From Rhodoluna lacicola (GTDB taxonomy: Bacteria > Actinomycetota > Actinomycetes > Actinomycetales > Microbacteriaceae), in the NCBI RefSeq assembly GCF_000699505.1, contig NZ_CP007490.1, forward strand, positions 992,001-1,056,000: a stretch of 64,000 nt of DNA, in the 5' to 3' direction. Below are positions 17,196 to 26,374 of the stretch, piece after piece; the stretch's first letter is position 1; each line of letters starts with the position of its first letter. The notes under the pieces were generated by a model. That model worked only from the letters and a program-made list of their open reading frames with translations, was not told the origin of the DNA and made no database searches. The position numbers and the translations under genes were made by a program.

Positions 17196-17393
17196 CTTGG
17201 CTTGAATCTCTGCCCGATAACGAACTCGGCGAACTCGGCGAACTAGATCAAAGATCAGAAATACGGCGCCCGCAGCCATGCCGAAGGTGGCAATAAAGCC
17301 GATGGTGCCCGGGCTGTAAAAGGTGTTTGCCGGGTCTACGGATGGCGATGGAGTTGGAGTGGCGGCCAGCAGTGCTGAAATCAAAGTTTGCAT
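17151..17393 (-). CDS. small single-pass membrane protein
   Basis: 80 residues. A short N-terminal hydrophobic stretch and Pro/Ser/Thr-rich segment 'TPTPSPSVDPANTFYSPG' precede a membrane helix (about 32-50), followed by a positive 'DLVRRVRRVRYRAE' and a charged tail. The orientation is probably outside to inside. Similar small ORFs precede DUF4307-greA in actinobacteria. A CATACT lies six bases before the ATG, a weaker -10 than the neighbours. It overlaps the hemolysin III 3' end by 45 bases. Confidence 0.7.
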   Translation of the reverse strand: MQTLISALLAATPTPSPSVDPANTFYSPGTIGFIATFGMAAGAVFLIFDLVRRVRRVRYRAEIQAKLDAEAAGSGTESNK

Positions 17394-17419
17394 GAGTTAA
17401 GTATGTAGCCTTAAAGGTA

Positions 17420-17806
17420 ATGACCTCTGAATCTGAACTTTTGGCCACCCGCTACGGCAAAACCCCAAGCGGTGGCAAAGCTAGCCGTAATCGAATCATC
17501 GCGCTTGCGGTGACTTTGATCACACTGTTCCTGGCTTGGGCAATCTGGGTGACCATTGACGGCAGCACGGCCGTGAAGTCTCAGGTGATTGGCTACGAGG
17601 TTATCGACGCCGGGCAAACATCGGTGCGCTACAGCGTGGAAAGCCCCTCTGGGCCCGCTATATGCGCTATTCAGGCGCTAAATCAGGGCTATGCCGTTGT
17701 GGGCTACAAAGAGGTCGAGGTGACTGCATCGGGTGAATTCGAAACCTTCGTGAATACGACCGAACTGGGCGTTACCGGGCTCGTCGACAAGTGCTGGCTC
17801 AAATAA
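17420..17806 (+). CDS. DUF4307 membrane protein
   Basis: 128 residues: a polar N-terminus 'LATRYGKTPSGGKASRNR', one membrane helix (about 27-48) and an extracytoplasmic beta-rich domain 'SQVIGYEVIDAGQTSVRYSV..CAIQALNQGYAVVGYKEVEV', matching DUF4307 (PF14155). Function unknown; it is regularly located beside greA and mca in Actinobacteria. Upstream TAGCCT (17406-17411) lies eight bases before the ATG, compatible with a leaderless start. 12 bases separate it from greA. Confidence 0.88.
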   Translation: MTSESELLATRYGKTPSGGKASRNRIIALAVTLITLFLAWAIWVTIDGSTAVKSQVIGYEVIDAGQTSVRYSVESPSGPAICAIQALNQGYAVVGYKEVEVTASGEFETFVNTTELGVTGLVDKCWLK

Positions 17807-17818
17807 ACTAGAGGGATT

Positions 17819-18307
17819 ATGTCTGAAACCCCAGAAGCTACCTGGCTCACCCAAGAGGCCTACGACCGACTCGCAAGCGAGCTGGAGTACCTATTGACTG
17901 TTGCCCGCCAAGATATTGCCAAGAAGATTCAAGAGGCTCGCGAAGAGGGCGATCTCAAGGAAAACGGCGGCTACCATGCGGCTAAAGAAGAGCAGGGCAA
18001 AATCGAAGCTCGCGCGGCCAGACTCGAAAACATTTTGGCCAACGCGGTGGTTGGCGAAGCCCGCGAGTCAAATGGCGTGGTTGAGCAAGGCACTGTAATC
18101 AAACTGACCATGAATGGCAGCGAGATGGAGTTTCTGCTCGGCAGCGCAGAAATCGCCGAAGGTAGCGACATTGAGGTTTACAGCCCGGACTCCCCGATTG
18201 GAACCGCAATCATGGGCGCCAAGGTGGGTGACACCGTTTCATTCTTTGCGCCAAACGGTAAAGAGCGCGAAATCAAAATTTTGGAAGTGAAAAACTTCTT
18301 AGGTTAA
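17819..18307 (+). CDS. greA: transcription elongation factor GreA
   Basis: 162 residues. N-terminal antiparallel coiled coil (about 10-80) with 'IAKKIQEAREEGDLKENGGYHAAKEEQ', whose acidic tip residues (EEGD) enter the RNA polymerase secondary channel and drive transcript cleavage, and a C-terminal FKBP-like domain (about 85-162). GAGGG near 17813 gives the ribosome-binding site. Followed at once by a strong terminator. Cotranscribed with DUF4307. Confidence 0.95.
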   Translation: MSETPEATWLTQEAYDRLASELEYLLTVARQDIAKKIQEAREEGDLKENGGYHAAKEEQGKIEARAARLENILANAVVGEARESNGVVEQGTVIKLTMNGSEMEFLLGSAEIAEGSDIEVYSPDSPIGTAIMGAKVGDTVSFFAPNGKEREIKILEVKNFLG

Positions 18308-18310
18308 AGA

Positions 18311-18340
18311 AAATCCCCCGGATTTAATCCGGGGGATTTT
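18311..18340. terminator. bidirectional terminator between greA and ilvA
   Basis: A perfect 13-bp stem (18311-18323 with 18327-18339) with a TTA loop, GC core CCCCCGG, flanked by A-rich and T-rich ends. It serves convergent greA and ilvA, working on either strand. Confidence 0.9.
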
Positions 18341-18348
18341 AAATTTCT

Positions 18349-19587
18349 TTATTCTTCGTCAATTCGAGCTTTGAGGCCGGCATCCTGCAGAGCCTTCAGC
18401 ACTCGCTGGCGGTGGTCGTGACCCGTGGTTTCGACAGACATCTTTAGCTCTACCTCAGAAATTTCAAGTCCCTTGCCGTGACGCGTGTGCAGTACTTCAA
18501 CCACGTTTCCATGCGCAGAAGCAATCGCCTCGGCAGTCTTCACCAACATACCCGGACGATCCGGAAGCATCACCGAAATAGACGTGTAGCGCTCTGCTGC
18601 GGCTAGTCCGTGACCAACCACCTTTTGCAACAGCAACGGGTCGATGTTTCCACCAGAGAGAATCACAACTGTTTTGCCCTTTAGTTTCACAGCGCCTGAC
18701 ATTATTGCGGCGACACCAACTGCTCCGGCTGGTTCAACGACCATCTTTGAACGCTCAAGCAAAACAACTATCGCCTTTGCAATTTCGTCGTCGCTTACGG
18801 TGACAACTTTGTCAATGTTTTTCTTGATCAGTTGAAAAGGAATCGCACCCGGCTTGCTGACGGCAATACCGTCGGCAATTGTTCTAGTGATTTGCTGCTC
18901 AATTGGGCGACCAAGTTTGAGCGATTGAACGTAGGGCGAAGCATTCTTGGCCTGAACGCCAATGATTTTGATTTTGCGTCCGCGAGCGGCCGCCTTCAGC
19001 TTGGCCGAGGTTGCAACACCAGCGGCCAATCCACCACCACCGATAGCCACGATGATGTTATCGACGTCGGCTAGCTCTTCCATGATTTCTAGGCCAACTG
19101 TGCCTTGTCCGGCAATCACATCAAGGTGGTCAAACGGCGGAATAAAGATTGCGCCTTTTTTAGCCGAGTACTCCTGCGCCGCCTTGAGCGTCTCGCCGAA
19201 TACGGCTCCGGTAAGTACCACTTCAGCACCGTAGTTTTCGGTGGCCTGAAGCTTGGGCAGCGATGCTCCGATTGGCATGAAAATTGTTGCCTTGATACCT
19301 AGCTTGCGAGCCGCCAGGGCAACGCCCTGAGCGTGATTACCCGCACTGGCAGCAACAACACCTTTTTTTCGCTCGGCAGCGGAGAGTTTGCTCATGCGGT
19401 TGTAGGCACCGCGAAGTTTGTAGGCCCCGGTTCGCTGCAGGTTTTCACACTTCAGGAAAACCTCTGTCCCGGTGAACTTGCTTAGAAAATTGCTCTTCAA
19501 AATTGGGGTCTTGATGGCAACCTTCATCACGTTCTCGTGAGCGAGCTCAAACTCGGCAAGAGTCGGCTGGGTAACTTTGGTTGACAT
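18349..19587 (-). CDS. ilvA: threonine ammonia-lyase (PLP-dependent, one ACT domain)
   Basis: 412 residues. The PLP lysine is in 'RTGAYKLRGAYNRM' near residue 57, the phosphate-binding loop 'AIGGGGLAAGVA' near 183, and a C-terminal ACT domain (about 325-410: 'SVMLPDRPGMLVKTAEAIASAHGNVVEVLHTRHG'). It deaminates threonine to 2-oxobutanoate for isoleucine synthesis; the single ACT domain fits the shorter actinobacterial enzymes. ATG start with GAGGT upstream, 75 bases from htpX. Confidence 0.92.
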   Translation of the reverse strand: MSTKVTQPTLAEFELAHENVMKVAIKTPILKSNFLSKFTGTEVFLKCENLQRTGAYKLRGAYNRMSKLSAAERKKGVVAASAGNHAQGVALAARKLGIKATIFMPIGASLPKLQATENYGAEVVLTGAVFGETLKAAQEYSAKKGAIFIPPFDHLDVIAGQGTVGLEIMEELADVDNIIVAIGGGGLAAGVATSAKLKAAARGRKIKIIGVQAKNASPYVQSLKLGRPIEQQITRTIADGIAVSKPGAIPFQLIKKNIDKVVTVSDDEIAKAIVVLLERSKMVVEPAGAVGVAAIMSGAVKLKGKTVVILSGGNIDPLLLQKVVGHGLAAAERYTSISVMLPDRPGMLVKTAEAIASAHGNVVEVLHTRHGKGLEISEVELKMSVETTGHDHRQRVLKALQDAGLKARIDEE

Positions 19588-19662
19588 TGGGACCTCACTA
19601 AAAATCTGGGCTTCTAGTAAGTCTAGTTTGCTAAGTGCTGCCCCAATTAGAACCTGAGTTGA

Positions 19663-20553
19663 CTAAAACTTGCTGCCGATTGCACGCAACCTGGCGATTC
19701 GCTCTGGAATCGGTGGGTGGGTAGAGAAAAGGCGTTCGGTTAGGCCCGGCTTTACCGGATCGTTGATGTACATGTGGGCCATTGATGAGCTAGCGCGTCG
19801 CAACGGACGGCCGTACTGCCCCAACTTCTGCAGTGCACTTGCCAAACCCTCTGGGTACCTGGTTGTGTGCGCACCGGTGGCATCGGCAAGGTATTCGCGC
19901 TGACGGGAAACTGCAGCGGCAACAATTGGGCCAATCAGCCAAGCGATGATTGAGGCAACCACGCCAATCAGGATTAGTGCCACGCCTAGGCCATTGTCAT
20001 TTGAATCGCGACGGCCTCCACCAGAGAAAAACGCCATGCGAATAGCAAAGTCAGCCAAGATTCCAACTGCACTGACTAAACCAAAGACAATCGTGGATAC
20101 CCGGATGTCGTAATTTTTGACGTGACCTAACTCGTGGGCCATCACGCCCTCGAGCTCTTTGTCATCCATGATTGCCAACAAACCGGTGGTTGCGGCTACC
20201 ACCGCGTGCTTGGGGTCTCGACCAGTTGCGAATGCATTTGGGGCTTCATCGGTGATGATGTAGACCTTTGGCATTGGCATACCCTCTGTGATTGCAAGGT
20301 TTTCGACGATGCGCCACAGACGAGGGTTATCGGCTTTTGTGATTGGCACTGCCCCACTCATAGCGATTGCCAAAGAGCTTGCAACGAAATACTGAAACAA
20401 GGCATAGGCAATAACGAAACCAATAATCATGAATGCGCTTGAGCCATCACCACTTGCCTGACCCCACCAGTAGGCAAGGCCGCCAAGCAAGGCAACGAAG
20501 CCAAACACGATAAAGAAAGTGTTGCGCTTGTTCGCAGCTATAGCTGAATACAT
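19663..20553 (-). CDS. htpX: M48 membrane metalloprotease HtpX
   Basis: 296 residues with two N-terminal and two central membrane helices. The zinc site is 'MAHELGHVKNYDIRV' near residue 140 with the downstream Glu in 'QREYLADATGA' near 225. HtpX degrades misfolded membrane proteins. Second gene of the lemA-htpX operon (32-base gap, AGGGG ribosome-binding site), the standard arrangement. Confidence 0.95.
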   Translation of the reverse strand: MYSAIAANKRNTFFIVFGFVALLGGLAYWWGQASGDGSSAFMIIGFVIAYALFQYFVASSLAIAMSGAVPITKADNPRLWRIVENLAITEGMPMPKVYIITDEAPNAFATGRDPKHAVVAATTGLLAIMDDKELEGVMAHELGHVKNYDIRVSTIVFGLVSAVGILADFAIRMAFFSGGGRRDSNDNGLGVALILIGVVASIIAWLIGPIVAAAVSRQREYLADATGAHTTRYPEGLASALQKLGQYGRPLRRASSSMAHMYINDPVKPGLTERLFSTHPPIPERIARLRAIGSKF

Positions 20554-20585
20554 GTGCCCCTAGAAATTTGTGCCGATAGAGGAAT

Positions 20586-21155
20586 TTAGAACTTTACGTT
20601 TGGCGCGTCGGCGATTGCAGCCGGGTCGCTTACCTCAAAGAATTCGCGCTCTTTGAAGCCAAGGCTACGAACGAACAAAGTCTGCGGGAACTGTTTGATT
20701 TTTGTGTTCAGTTCACGAACGCCACCGTTATAGAAACGACGGGCCGCCATAATCTTGTCCTCTGTATCTGAGAGTTCCTGCTGAAGGCTAAGAAAGTTTT
20801 GGTTTGCCTGAAGCTGAGGGTAAGCCTCGGCTACCGCAAAAAGGCTTTTCATCGCAGCGCCAAATGAATCTTCGGCAGCGGCAGCTTGGCCCGGGTGCTC
20901 AAGCACCTGCGGCGATACGGTTGCCGCGCGCGCCTTCGTGACGTTGTCAAAGACTTCTTTTTCGTGGCTTGCGTATCCCTTTACGGTCTCGATCAGGTTT
21001 GGAATCAGATCCGCACGGCGCTTGAGTTGCACGGTGATGTCACTCCAGGCTTCATCTACACGAACGTTCAATGTGACGAGGCCGTTGTAGGTTGCCCAAA
21101 GGAAGATACCGATAAGTACGACTGCGCCGATTACGACGATGAGAGTTATGTCCAT
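20586..21155 (-). CDS. lemA: LemA family protein
   Basis: 189 residues: an N-terminal membrane helix (about 3-24), then the long LemA helices with 'NGLVTLNVRVDEAWSDITVQLKRRADLIPNLIETVKGYASHE', 'YPQLQANQNFLSLQQELSDTEDKIMAARRFYNGGVRELN' and 'FFEVSDPAA'. LemA is a common partner of HtpX-type proteases. TAACAT (21167-21162) six bases before the ATG indicates a leaderless promoter for the operon. Confidence 0.95.
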   Translation of the reverse strand: MDITLIVVIGAVVLIGIFLWATYNGLVTLNVRVDEAWSDITVQLKRRADLIPNLIETVKGYASHEKEVFDNVTKARAATVSPQVLEHPGQAAAAEDSFGAAMKSLFAVAEAYPQLQANQNFLSLQQELSDTEDKIMAARRFYNGGVRELNTKIKQFPQTLFVRSLGFKEREFFEVSDPAAIADAPNVKF

Positions 21156-21219
21156 GGGTAAATGTTAAGCCCCGATGGCTGGGAGTTTGCTGTGGGACTC
21201 AAGTCATTCAACGAACCCC

Positions 21220-21265
21220 GGCACAAATAAAAAACCTCCCATTCGGGAGGTTTTTTATTTGTGCC
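21220..21265. terminator. terminator following the tRNA gene, with a 21-bp perfect stem
   Basis: Arms 21220-21240 and 21245-21265 are perfectly complementary over 21 bp around an ATTC loop; the inner part CCTCCC/GGGAGG is followed by six T residues on either strand. On the minus strand it ends transcripts of the tRNA at 21262-21334, whose last four bases (21262-21265) lie in the stem. It also separates the lemA promoter. Confidence 0.88.
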
Positions 21266-21334
21266 CCTGGTGGGACTCGAACCCACACTGTAGCGATTTT
21301 AAGTCGCCCTTCTCTGCCATTGGAATACAGGGGC
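21262..21334 (-). tRNA. tRNA with anticodon UAA (reads as Leu), short variable loop
   Basis: A 73-base cloverleaf on the minus strand: acceptor GCCCCTG/CAGGGGC with discriminator A, a D arm with a three-pair stem and a GGCAGA loop, anticodon stem GGCGA/TCGCT, loop CTTAAAA giving anticodon TAA, a five-base variable region ACAGT, T arm GTGGG-TTCGAGT-CCCAC. CCA is not encoded. UAA predicts leucine (codon UUA), but bacterial tRNA-Leu normally has a long variable arm, which is absent here. Charging identity is therefore uncertain. tRNA structure itself is clear. Confidence 0.85.
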
Positions 21335-21345
21335 TTGGCACAAAG

Positions 21346-21375
21346 AAAAGGCGCCCAGTTACCTAGGCGCCTTTT
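21346..21375. terminator. terminator of ndh
   Basis: Stem AAAAGGCGCC (21346-21355) with GGCGCCTTTT (21366-21375) around a 10-base loop, just after the ndh stop on the minus strand, ending in a T tract in that direction. It lies between ndh and the tRNA gene. Confidence 0.8.
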
Positions 21376-21388
21376 CCAAGTTTTGCGA

Positions 21389-22735
21389 TTAAGCCTTTGG
21401 ACGTGACGCGAAGGTCGCGAAAGCTAATCGAGGTTCCTTGGTTGCAGAAATAGCAACGATGTCACGACGCAGCAAGAAGTTCCAGACCCAGCCAGAAACC
21501 ACGCGAATCTTGCGCTCCCACATAGGCATCGCAAGGCCGTGGTAACCACGGTGCATGAACCATGCGATTACACCCTTGATTGCAAGCTTCTTGTACTGGT
21601 AAACACCAACACCAATACCAAGACCGGCCACAGCACCAAGGTTCTTGTGTAGGTACTCTTCGATGGTCTGATTGCGAAGTGTGGCGACAATGTTTTTCGC
21701 TAGCAACTTAGCCTGGCGAACCGCGTGCTGCGCATTTGGCACACAGAAGCCACCAACGCCACCACCTGAAAGATCAGGCACTGCGGAAACGTCTCCGGCG
21801 GTCCAAGCGTCAACGATTACCTTCTCGCCTTCAACAACCTGAAGAGTTGCCTTTGCCGTAATGCGGCCGCGCTCGTCTAGCGGTAGATCGGTGTTGCGCA
21901 CGAATGGGTGCGCCATAACACCTGCGGTCCAGACGATTACGTCTGACTCGAAGCTCTCTCCGGTAGAAAGTTCAATCTTGCCGTTTTCAGCGGACTGCAA
22001 CTGAGTGTTTAGGTGAATCTTTGCGCCGCGCTTGTCAAGGTTTGCAATTACCCACTCGCTGGTGTCTTGCGCAACTTCAGGCATGATGCGACCCATGGCT
22101 TCAATCAGGTGGAAGTGGGTGTCGGCAAATGAAATGGTTGGGTAGTAACGCAACAGGTAGCTGACCAGCGAACGCATTTCAGCAAAAGTTTCAATTCCGG
22201 CAAAACCACCACCAACAACAACAAAGGTCAAAAGACGATCGCGTGCTGCACCAGCAGGCAAGTTTGCCGCCTTGTCTAGGTTGGTCATGATGCGGTTGCG
22301 AATTTCAACTGCTTCCTCAATTGTTTTCAAACCAATTGCGTGGTCGGCAACACCTGGAATTGGGAAGGTGCGTGAAACCGCTCCGGCAGTAACCACAATC
22401 TGGTCATACTGCATCTTGTAAGGAGCAAGGCCGGCGACCTCAATGGTTGCAGTCTTGGTCTTGTGATCAACGTTGGTGACCTTGCCTGAGACGATGCTTG
22501 TTTTACGCAGGTGACGACGGTGAGAGGTAACTACGTGACGTGCCTCGATTGAGCCAGCAACCACCTCAGGTAGGAACGGCTGGTAGGTCAAGTAAGGAAG
22601 TGGATCAACGAGGGTGACCTCGGCCTCTCCTTGCTTCAGGTGCTTCTCTAGCTTGAAGGCTGTGTAGAAACCGGCGTAACCGCCACCGACGATAAGAATT
22701 TTGGGCGCGTTGGCACCAGAGTTGATTGCAGACAT
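21389..22735 (-). CDS. ndh: type II NADH:quinone dehydrogenase
   Basis: 448 residues with two Rossmann nucleotide sites: FAD site 'ILIVGGGYAGFYTAFKLEK' near residue 13, and NADH site 'FVVVGGGFAGIETFAEMRS' near 172; 'TAGDVSAVPD' binds FAD near 315. The C-terminal amphipathic region (about 375-430) anchors it at the membrane. It oxidises NADH without proton pumping. TAAAAT (22747-22742) six bases before the ATG gives a leaderless start. It is followed by a terminator, so it is a single-gene unit. Confidence 0.95.
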   Translation of the reverse strand: MSAINSGANAPKILIVGGGYAGFYTAFKLEKHLKQGEAEVTLVDPLPYLTYQPFLPEVVAGSIEARHVVTSHRRHLRKTSIVSGKVTNVDHKTKTATIEVAGLAPYKMQYDQIVVTAGAVSRTFPIPGVADHAIGLKTIEEAVEIRNRIMTNLDKAANLPAGAARDRLLTFVVVGGGFAGIETFAEMRSLVSYLLRYYPTISFADTHFHLIEAMGRIMPEVAQDTSEWVIANLDKRGAKIHLNTQLQSAENGKIELSTGESFESDVIVWTAGVMAHPFVRNTDLPLDERGRITAKATLQVVEGEKVIVDAWTAGDVSAVPDLSGGGVGGFCVPNAQHAVRQAKLLAKNIVATLRNQTIEEYLHKNLGAVAGLGIGVGVYQYKKLAIKGVIAWFMHRGYHGLAMPMWERKIRVVSGWVWNFLLRRDIVAISATKEPRLAFATFASRPKA

Positions 22736-22762
22736 TGTTCCATTTTAGGCCCAAGCACCGCC

Positions 22763-23989
22763 TTATTTGCGCCTGCGCAGTGCACGGGCTACCGAGCGAA
22801 CTACCAATATTCCAAAAATCACATAAACACCGATGGGCACGATCTGGGTGGTATCAAAGCCCTCAGAATCCTTTACCTGACTCTGGGTAATCGGAGCAGA
22901 AATCTGACCGATTTCTGAGGGATCATCGGTGTTGGTGGCTGAATCGGCACCCGCGTCACTCTTGCGGTAGAGCCTGATCCAGTCCGCCAGCGAACCAAGC
23001 GGGTTCTCCTGAACCGGCCGGACTTCAGCGGTCAAGGCCTTCACCGGATCAATCAGCCCAAAGCCATAAACCGGCGAGAAGTCCTCTGCGGTCTGCGGGG
23101 TGGCGGTCTGAATTATGCGATTGATGACGTTACTTGCATCGAGGTTTGGAAACTGGGACCTGACCAAAGCAACCAGACCGGAAACAATTGGCGCGGCTCC
23201 GCTGGTGCCACTCCAAATTTTGTAGTCGGCCCCGGGGTAGGCACTCACCAAATCGGTTGCCGGTGCCGAAACGGCTATGGTGAGCCCGTTGGTTGAAGCC
23301 TGGTTGCTTGCCTTGGCATTTCTATCGACACCGGCCACTACCAAAACTCCGGGGATGGTTGCCGGTGCCCCAACCTGGTCCGTTCCACTTGCCCGGTTGC
23401 CGGCGGCCGCGACCACCACCACATCATGTTCAAAGGCATATAGGAAAGCTTCATCCCAAGATTGCGGCCAATCAGAGCTGTTTCTGGTGAGCGAGAGATT
23501 AATTACCTGAGCACCGTTATCCACGGCCCAGCGAATTCCCTTGGCGACTTGGTCATCGGTGTTCAAATTTGCTTCACCAAAAGCCATTGAGACACTGAGG
23601 AGTTCTGCTTGGGGTGCCGTGCCAATTACCCCGTTACTGAAGTTTGAACTTGACGCTGAGCCGTGTCCCCTACCTGCCAGCAGGCTTGCCACCATGGTTC
23701 CGTGGTAGCTGATGTCACCGATGGGTTGAGTGCCGTTTTGATTGCCAAGGCCCGAGACATCTGTTCCGCCCGCGACCGCGCCAACTAGGTCTGGGTGGGT
23801 TGCATCGATTCCGGTATCAATCACGGCAACGCGCACGCCCGCCCCCTTGGTGATTTTCCACGCGTTGTTGAATCCGTAGTCCTTGATCCAATATTCACGA
23901 TCGCGGATCGCGTCAGCCGAGACTGGCTGGGTAAAAACAAAAACACTGACCAAAGTCAGTGAGGCAGCTAGTAACTTTCGCAGGCGCAC
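22763..23989 (-). CDS. membrane-anchored subtilisin-family serine protease (mycosin-like)
   Basis: 408 residues. Signal peptide (about 1-25, ending PVSADA), S8 catalytic triad Asp58 (VIDTGID), His96 (YHGTMVAS) and Ser263 (SGTSGAAP), oxyanion Asn198 (AAGNRA), and a C-terminal membrane helix (about 380-400) with an RRRK stop-transfer tail. This architecture is that of mycosins (MycP), which are tied to type VII secretion, but no ESX genes are near. GTG start at 23989; 22-base overlap with the DUF501 gene. Probably faces the cell wall space. Confidence 0.88.
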   Translation of the reverse strand: MRLRKLLAASLTLVSVFVFTQPVSADAIRDREYWIKDYGFNNAWKITKGAGVRVAVIDTGIDATHPDLVGAVAGGTDVSGLGNQNGTQPIGDISYHGTMVASLLAGRGHGSASSSNFSNGVIGTAPQAELLSVSMAFGEANLNTDDQVAKGIRWAVDNGAQVINLSLTRNSSDWPQSWDEAFLYAFEHDVVVVAAAGNRASGTDQVGAPATIPGVLVVAGVDRNAKASNQASTNGLTIAVSAPATDLVSAYPGADYKIWSGTSGAAPIVSGLVALVRSQFPNLDASNVINRIIQTATPQTAEDFSPVYGFGLIDPVKALTAEVRPVQENPLGSLADWIRLYRKSDAGADSATNTDDPSEIGQISAPITQSQVKDSEGFDTTQIVPIGVYVIFGILVVRSVARALRRRK

Positions 23990-24480
23990 TTATTTGGACT
24001 CCAGCTGCAGGCCTCGAGAGCAATATCACCGATTGGATTAACACCCGGTCCCGCGGCAAGCGCGTGACCGATGAGTGCATGCAGACACTTGACCCTGGTT
24101 GGCATTCCACCTGCAGAGATGCCGGCAATCTCTGGAACTTCTAAGCCCAGTTCATGCGCTGTCTTGTCGCGATCAGCTATGAAAGCCTCGTGCGCTGCTT
24201 GATAGGCAGCGGCCAATTCTGGTTCATCGGCCAGACGCTGTTGCAATTCGGCCATCATACCGCTGGCTTCGAGTGTTGAGACTGCGCTGGTGGCACCGCG
24301 GTGGGTCAGGTAATAGGTGGTTGGAAACGGGGTGCCGTCGGCAAGCCTTGGCGCGGTGTGAACCACGGTTGGTTTTCCACAGATGCAGCGCGCGGCAATC
24401 GCCACGATATCGCGCGCCTCGCGGCCAAGCTGCCTAGAAACCTCTGCGATATCTTCATCGGTTGCAGGCGTCAGCGGCAT
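23968..24480 (-). CDS. DUF501 protein
   Basis: 170 residues with the DUF501 (PF04417) pattern: 'VAIAARCICGKPTVVHTAPRL', 'FPTTYYLTHRGATSAVSTLEASG', 'ISAGGMPTRVKCLHALIGHALA' and the C-terminal 'EACSWSPNKCAC'. Several conserved Cys and His residues suggest a metal site, but function is unknown. In Actinobacteria it follows eno and ftsB, as here; the ATG overlaps the ftsB stop by one base and the protease gene overlaps its end. Confidence 0.9.
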   Translation of the reverse strand: MPLTPATDEDIAEVSRQLGREARDIVAIAARCICGKPTVVHTAPRLADGTPFPTTYYLTHRGATSAVSTLEASGMMAELQQRLADEPELAAAYQAAHEAFIADRDKTAHELGLEVPEIAGISAGGMPTRVKCLHALIGHALAAGPGVNPIGDIALEACSWSPNKCACESY

Positions 24481-25004
24481 TATTGTGAATCCTTTTTAGT
24501 TTGATCGGTTGATTCTGTTTTTGAATCCACCGGCTGCTCAATTCCCGCGCGAATAACAGTTTCGAGCACCGCATCGACCCAGTTGTTTTTGGTCTGGTAA
24601 ATGTTGCTAGAAATTTTGGCATTGTTTTTTTCGGCCAGCATCTTGGCACCAACAGTTCCTGAAGTGTCAGAAGTATTGACCCCGTTGGCATCCATCACCA
24701 AATAGGAAACCTCACCCGGCATAACGTAGTAAAGCCGGTCACGGGCCTGAGCGCGAATGTACGCCGGGTCTTCCCAACGCTTTCGCTCAACTTGCATTTC
24801 GGCTACTTCTTTTTTTGCCTCTTCAAGCGCGGCCTGCGCCTCAAATATTGCTTGGCGCTGCATGAACCAAGTTTGAACTCTTGGAGCCAGTGTGACCACG
24901 CCAAGCACAATCATGGCAAGCAACGCAAGGCTGGAGAGATTTAAACGAGAAACCCGCAAAGCGGCCTTTGATTGCGAAGGCGCAACTTTGCGGGGTGTTC
25001 TCAT
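24480..25004 (-). CDS. ftsB: FtsB/DivIC-type septum formation initiator
   Basis: 174 residues: a basic cytoplasmic start, one membrane helix (about 26-46), a coiled coil (about 55-90, 'FEAQAALEEAKKEVAEMQVERKRWED') and the family motif 'DPAYIRAQARDRLYYVMPGE', followed by a Ser/Thr/Lys-rich tail. Partner of FtsL and FtsQ in the division complex. It follows eno by ten bases; AATACT lies six bases before its ATG and may be an internal promoter. Confidence 0.9.
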   Translation of the reverse strand: MRTPRKVAPSQSKAALRVSRLNLSSLALLAMIVLGVVTLAPRVQTWFMQRQAIFEAQAALEEAKKEVAEMQVERKRWEDPAYIRAQARDRLYYVMPGEVSYLVMDANGVNTSDTSGTVGAKMLAEKNNAKISSNIYQTKNNWVDAVLETVIRAGIEQPVDSKTESTDQTKKDSQ

Positions 25005-25014
25005 GCTTTAAGTA

Positions 25015-26310
<1,296 letters not shown>

Positions 26311-26337
26311 TTATTTGGGCTCTAAAAAACGCGCCAA

Positions 26338-26359
26338 AACGACGCGAAAAAACGTCGTT
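26338..26359 (-). terminator. probable terminator between hisS and eno
   Basis: A 7-bp stem AACGACG (26338-26344) / CGTCGTT (26353-26359) around an A-rich loop lies 16 bases after the hisS stop on the minus strand. The following T tract (TTTT, then TTTTTT further on) is interrupted by GGCGCG, so strength is uncertain. Confidence 0.5.
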
Positions 26360-26374
26360 GTAATAGGTCCTAGT

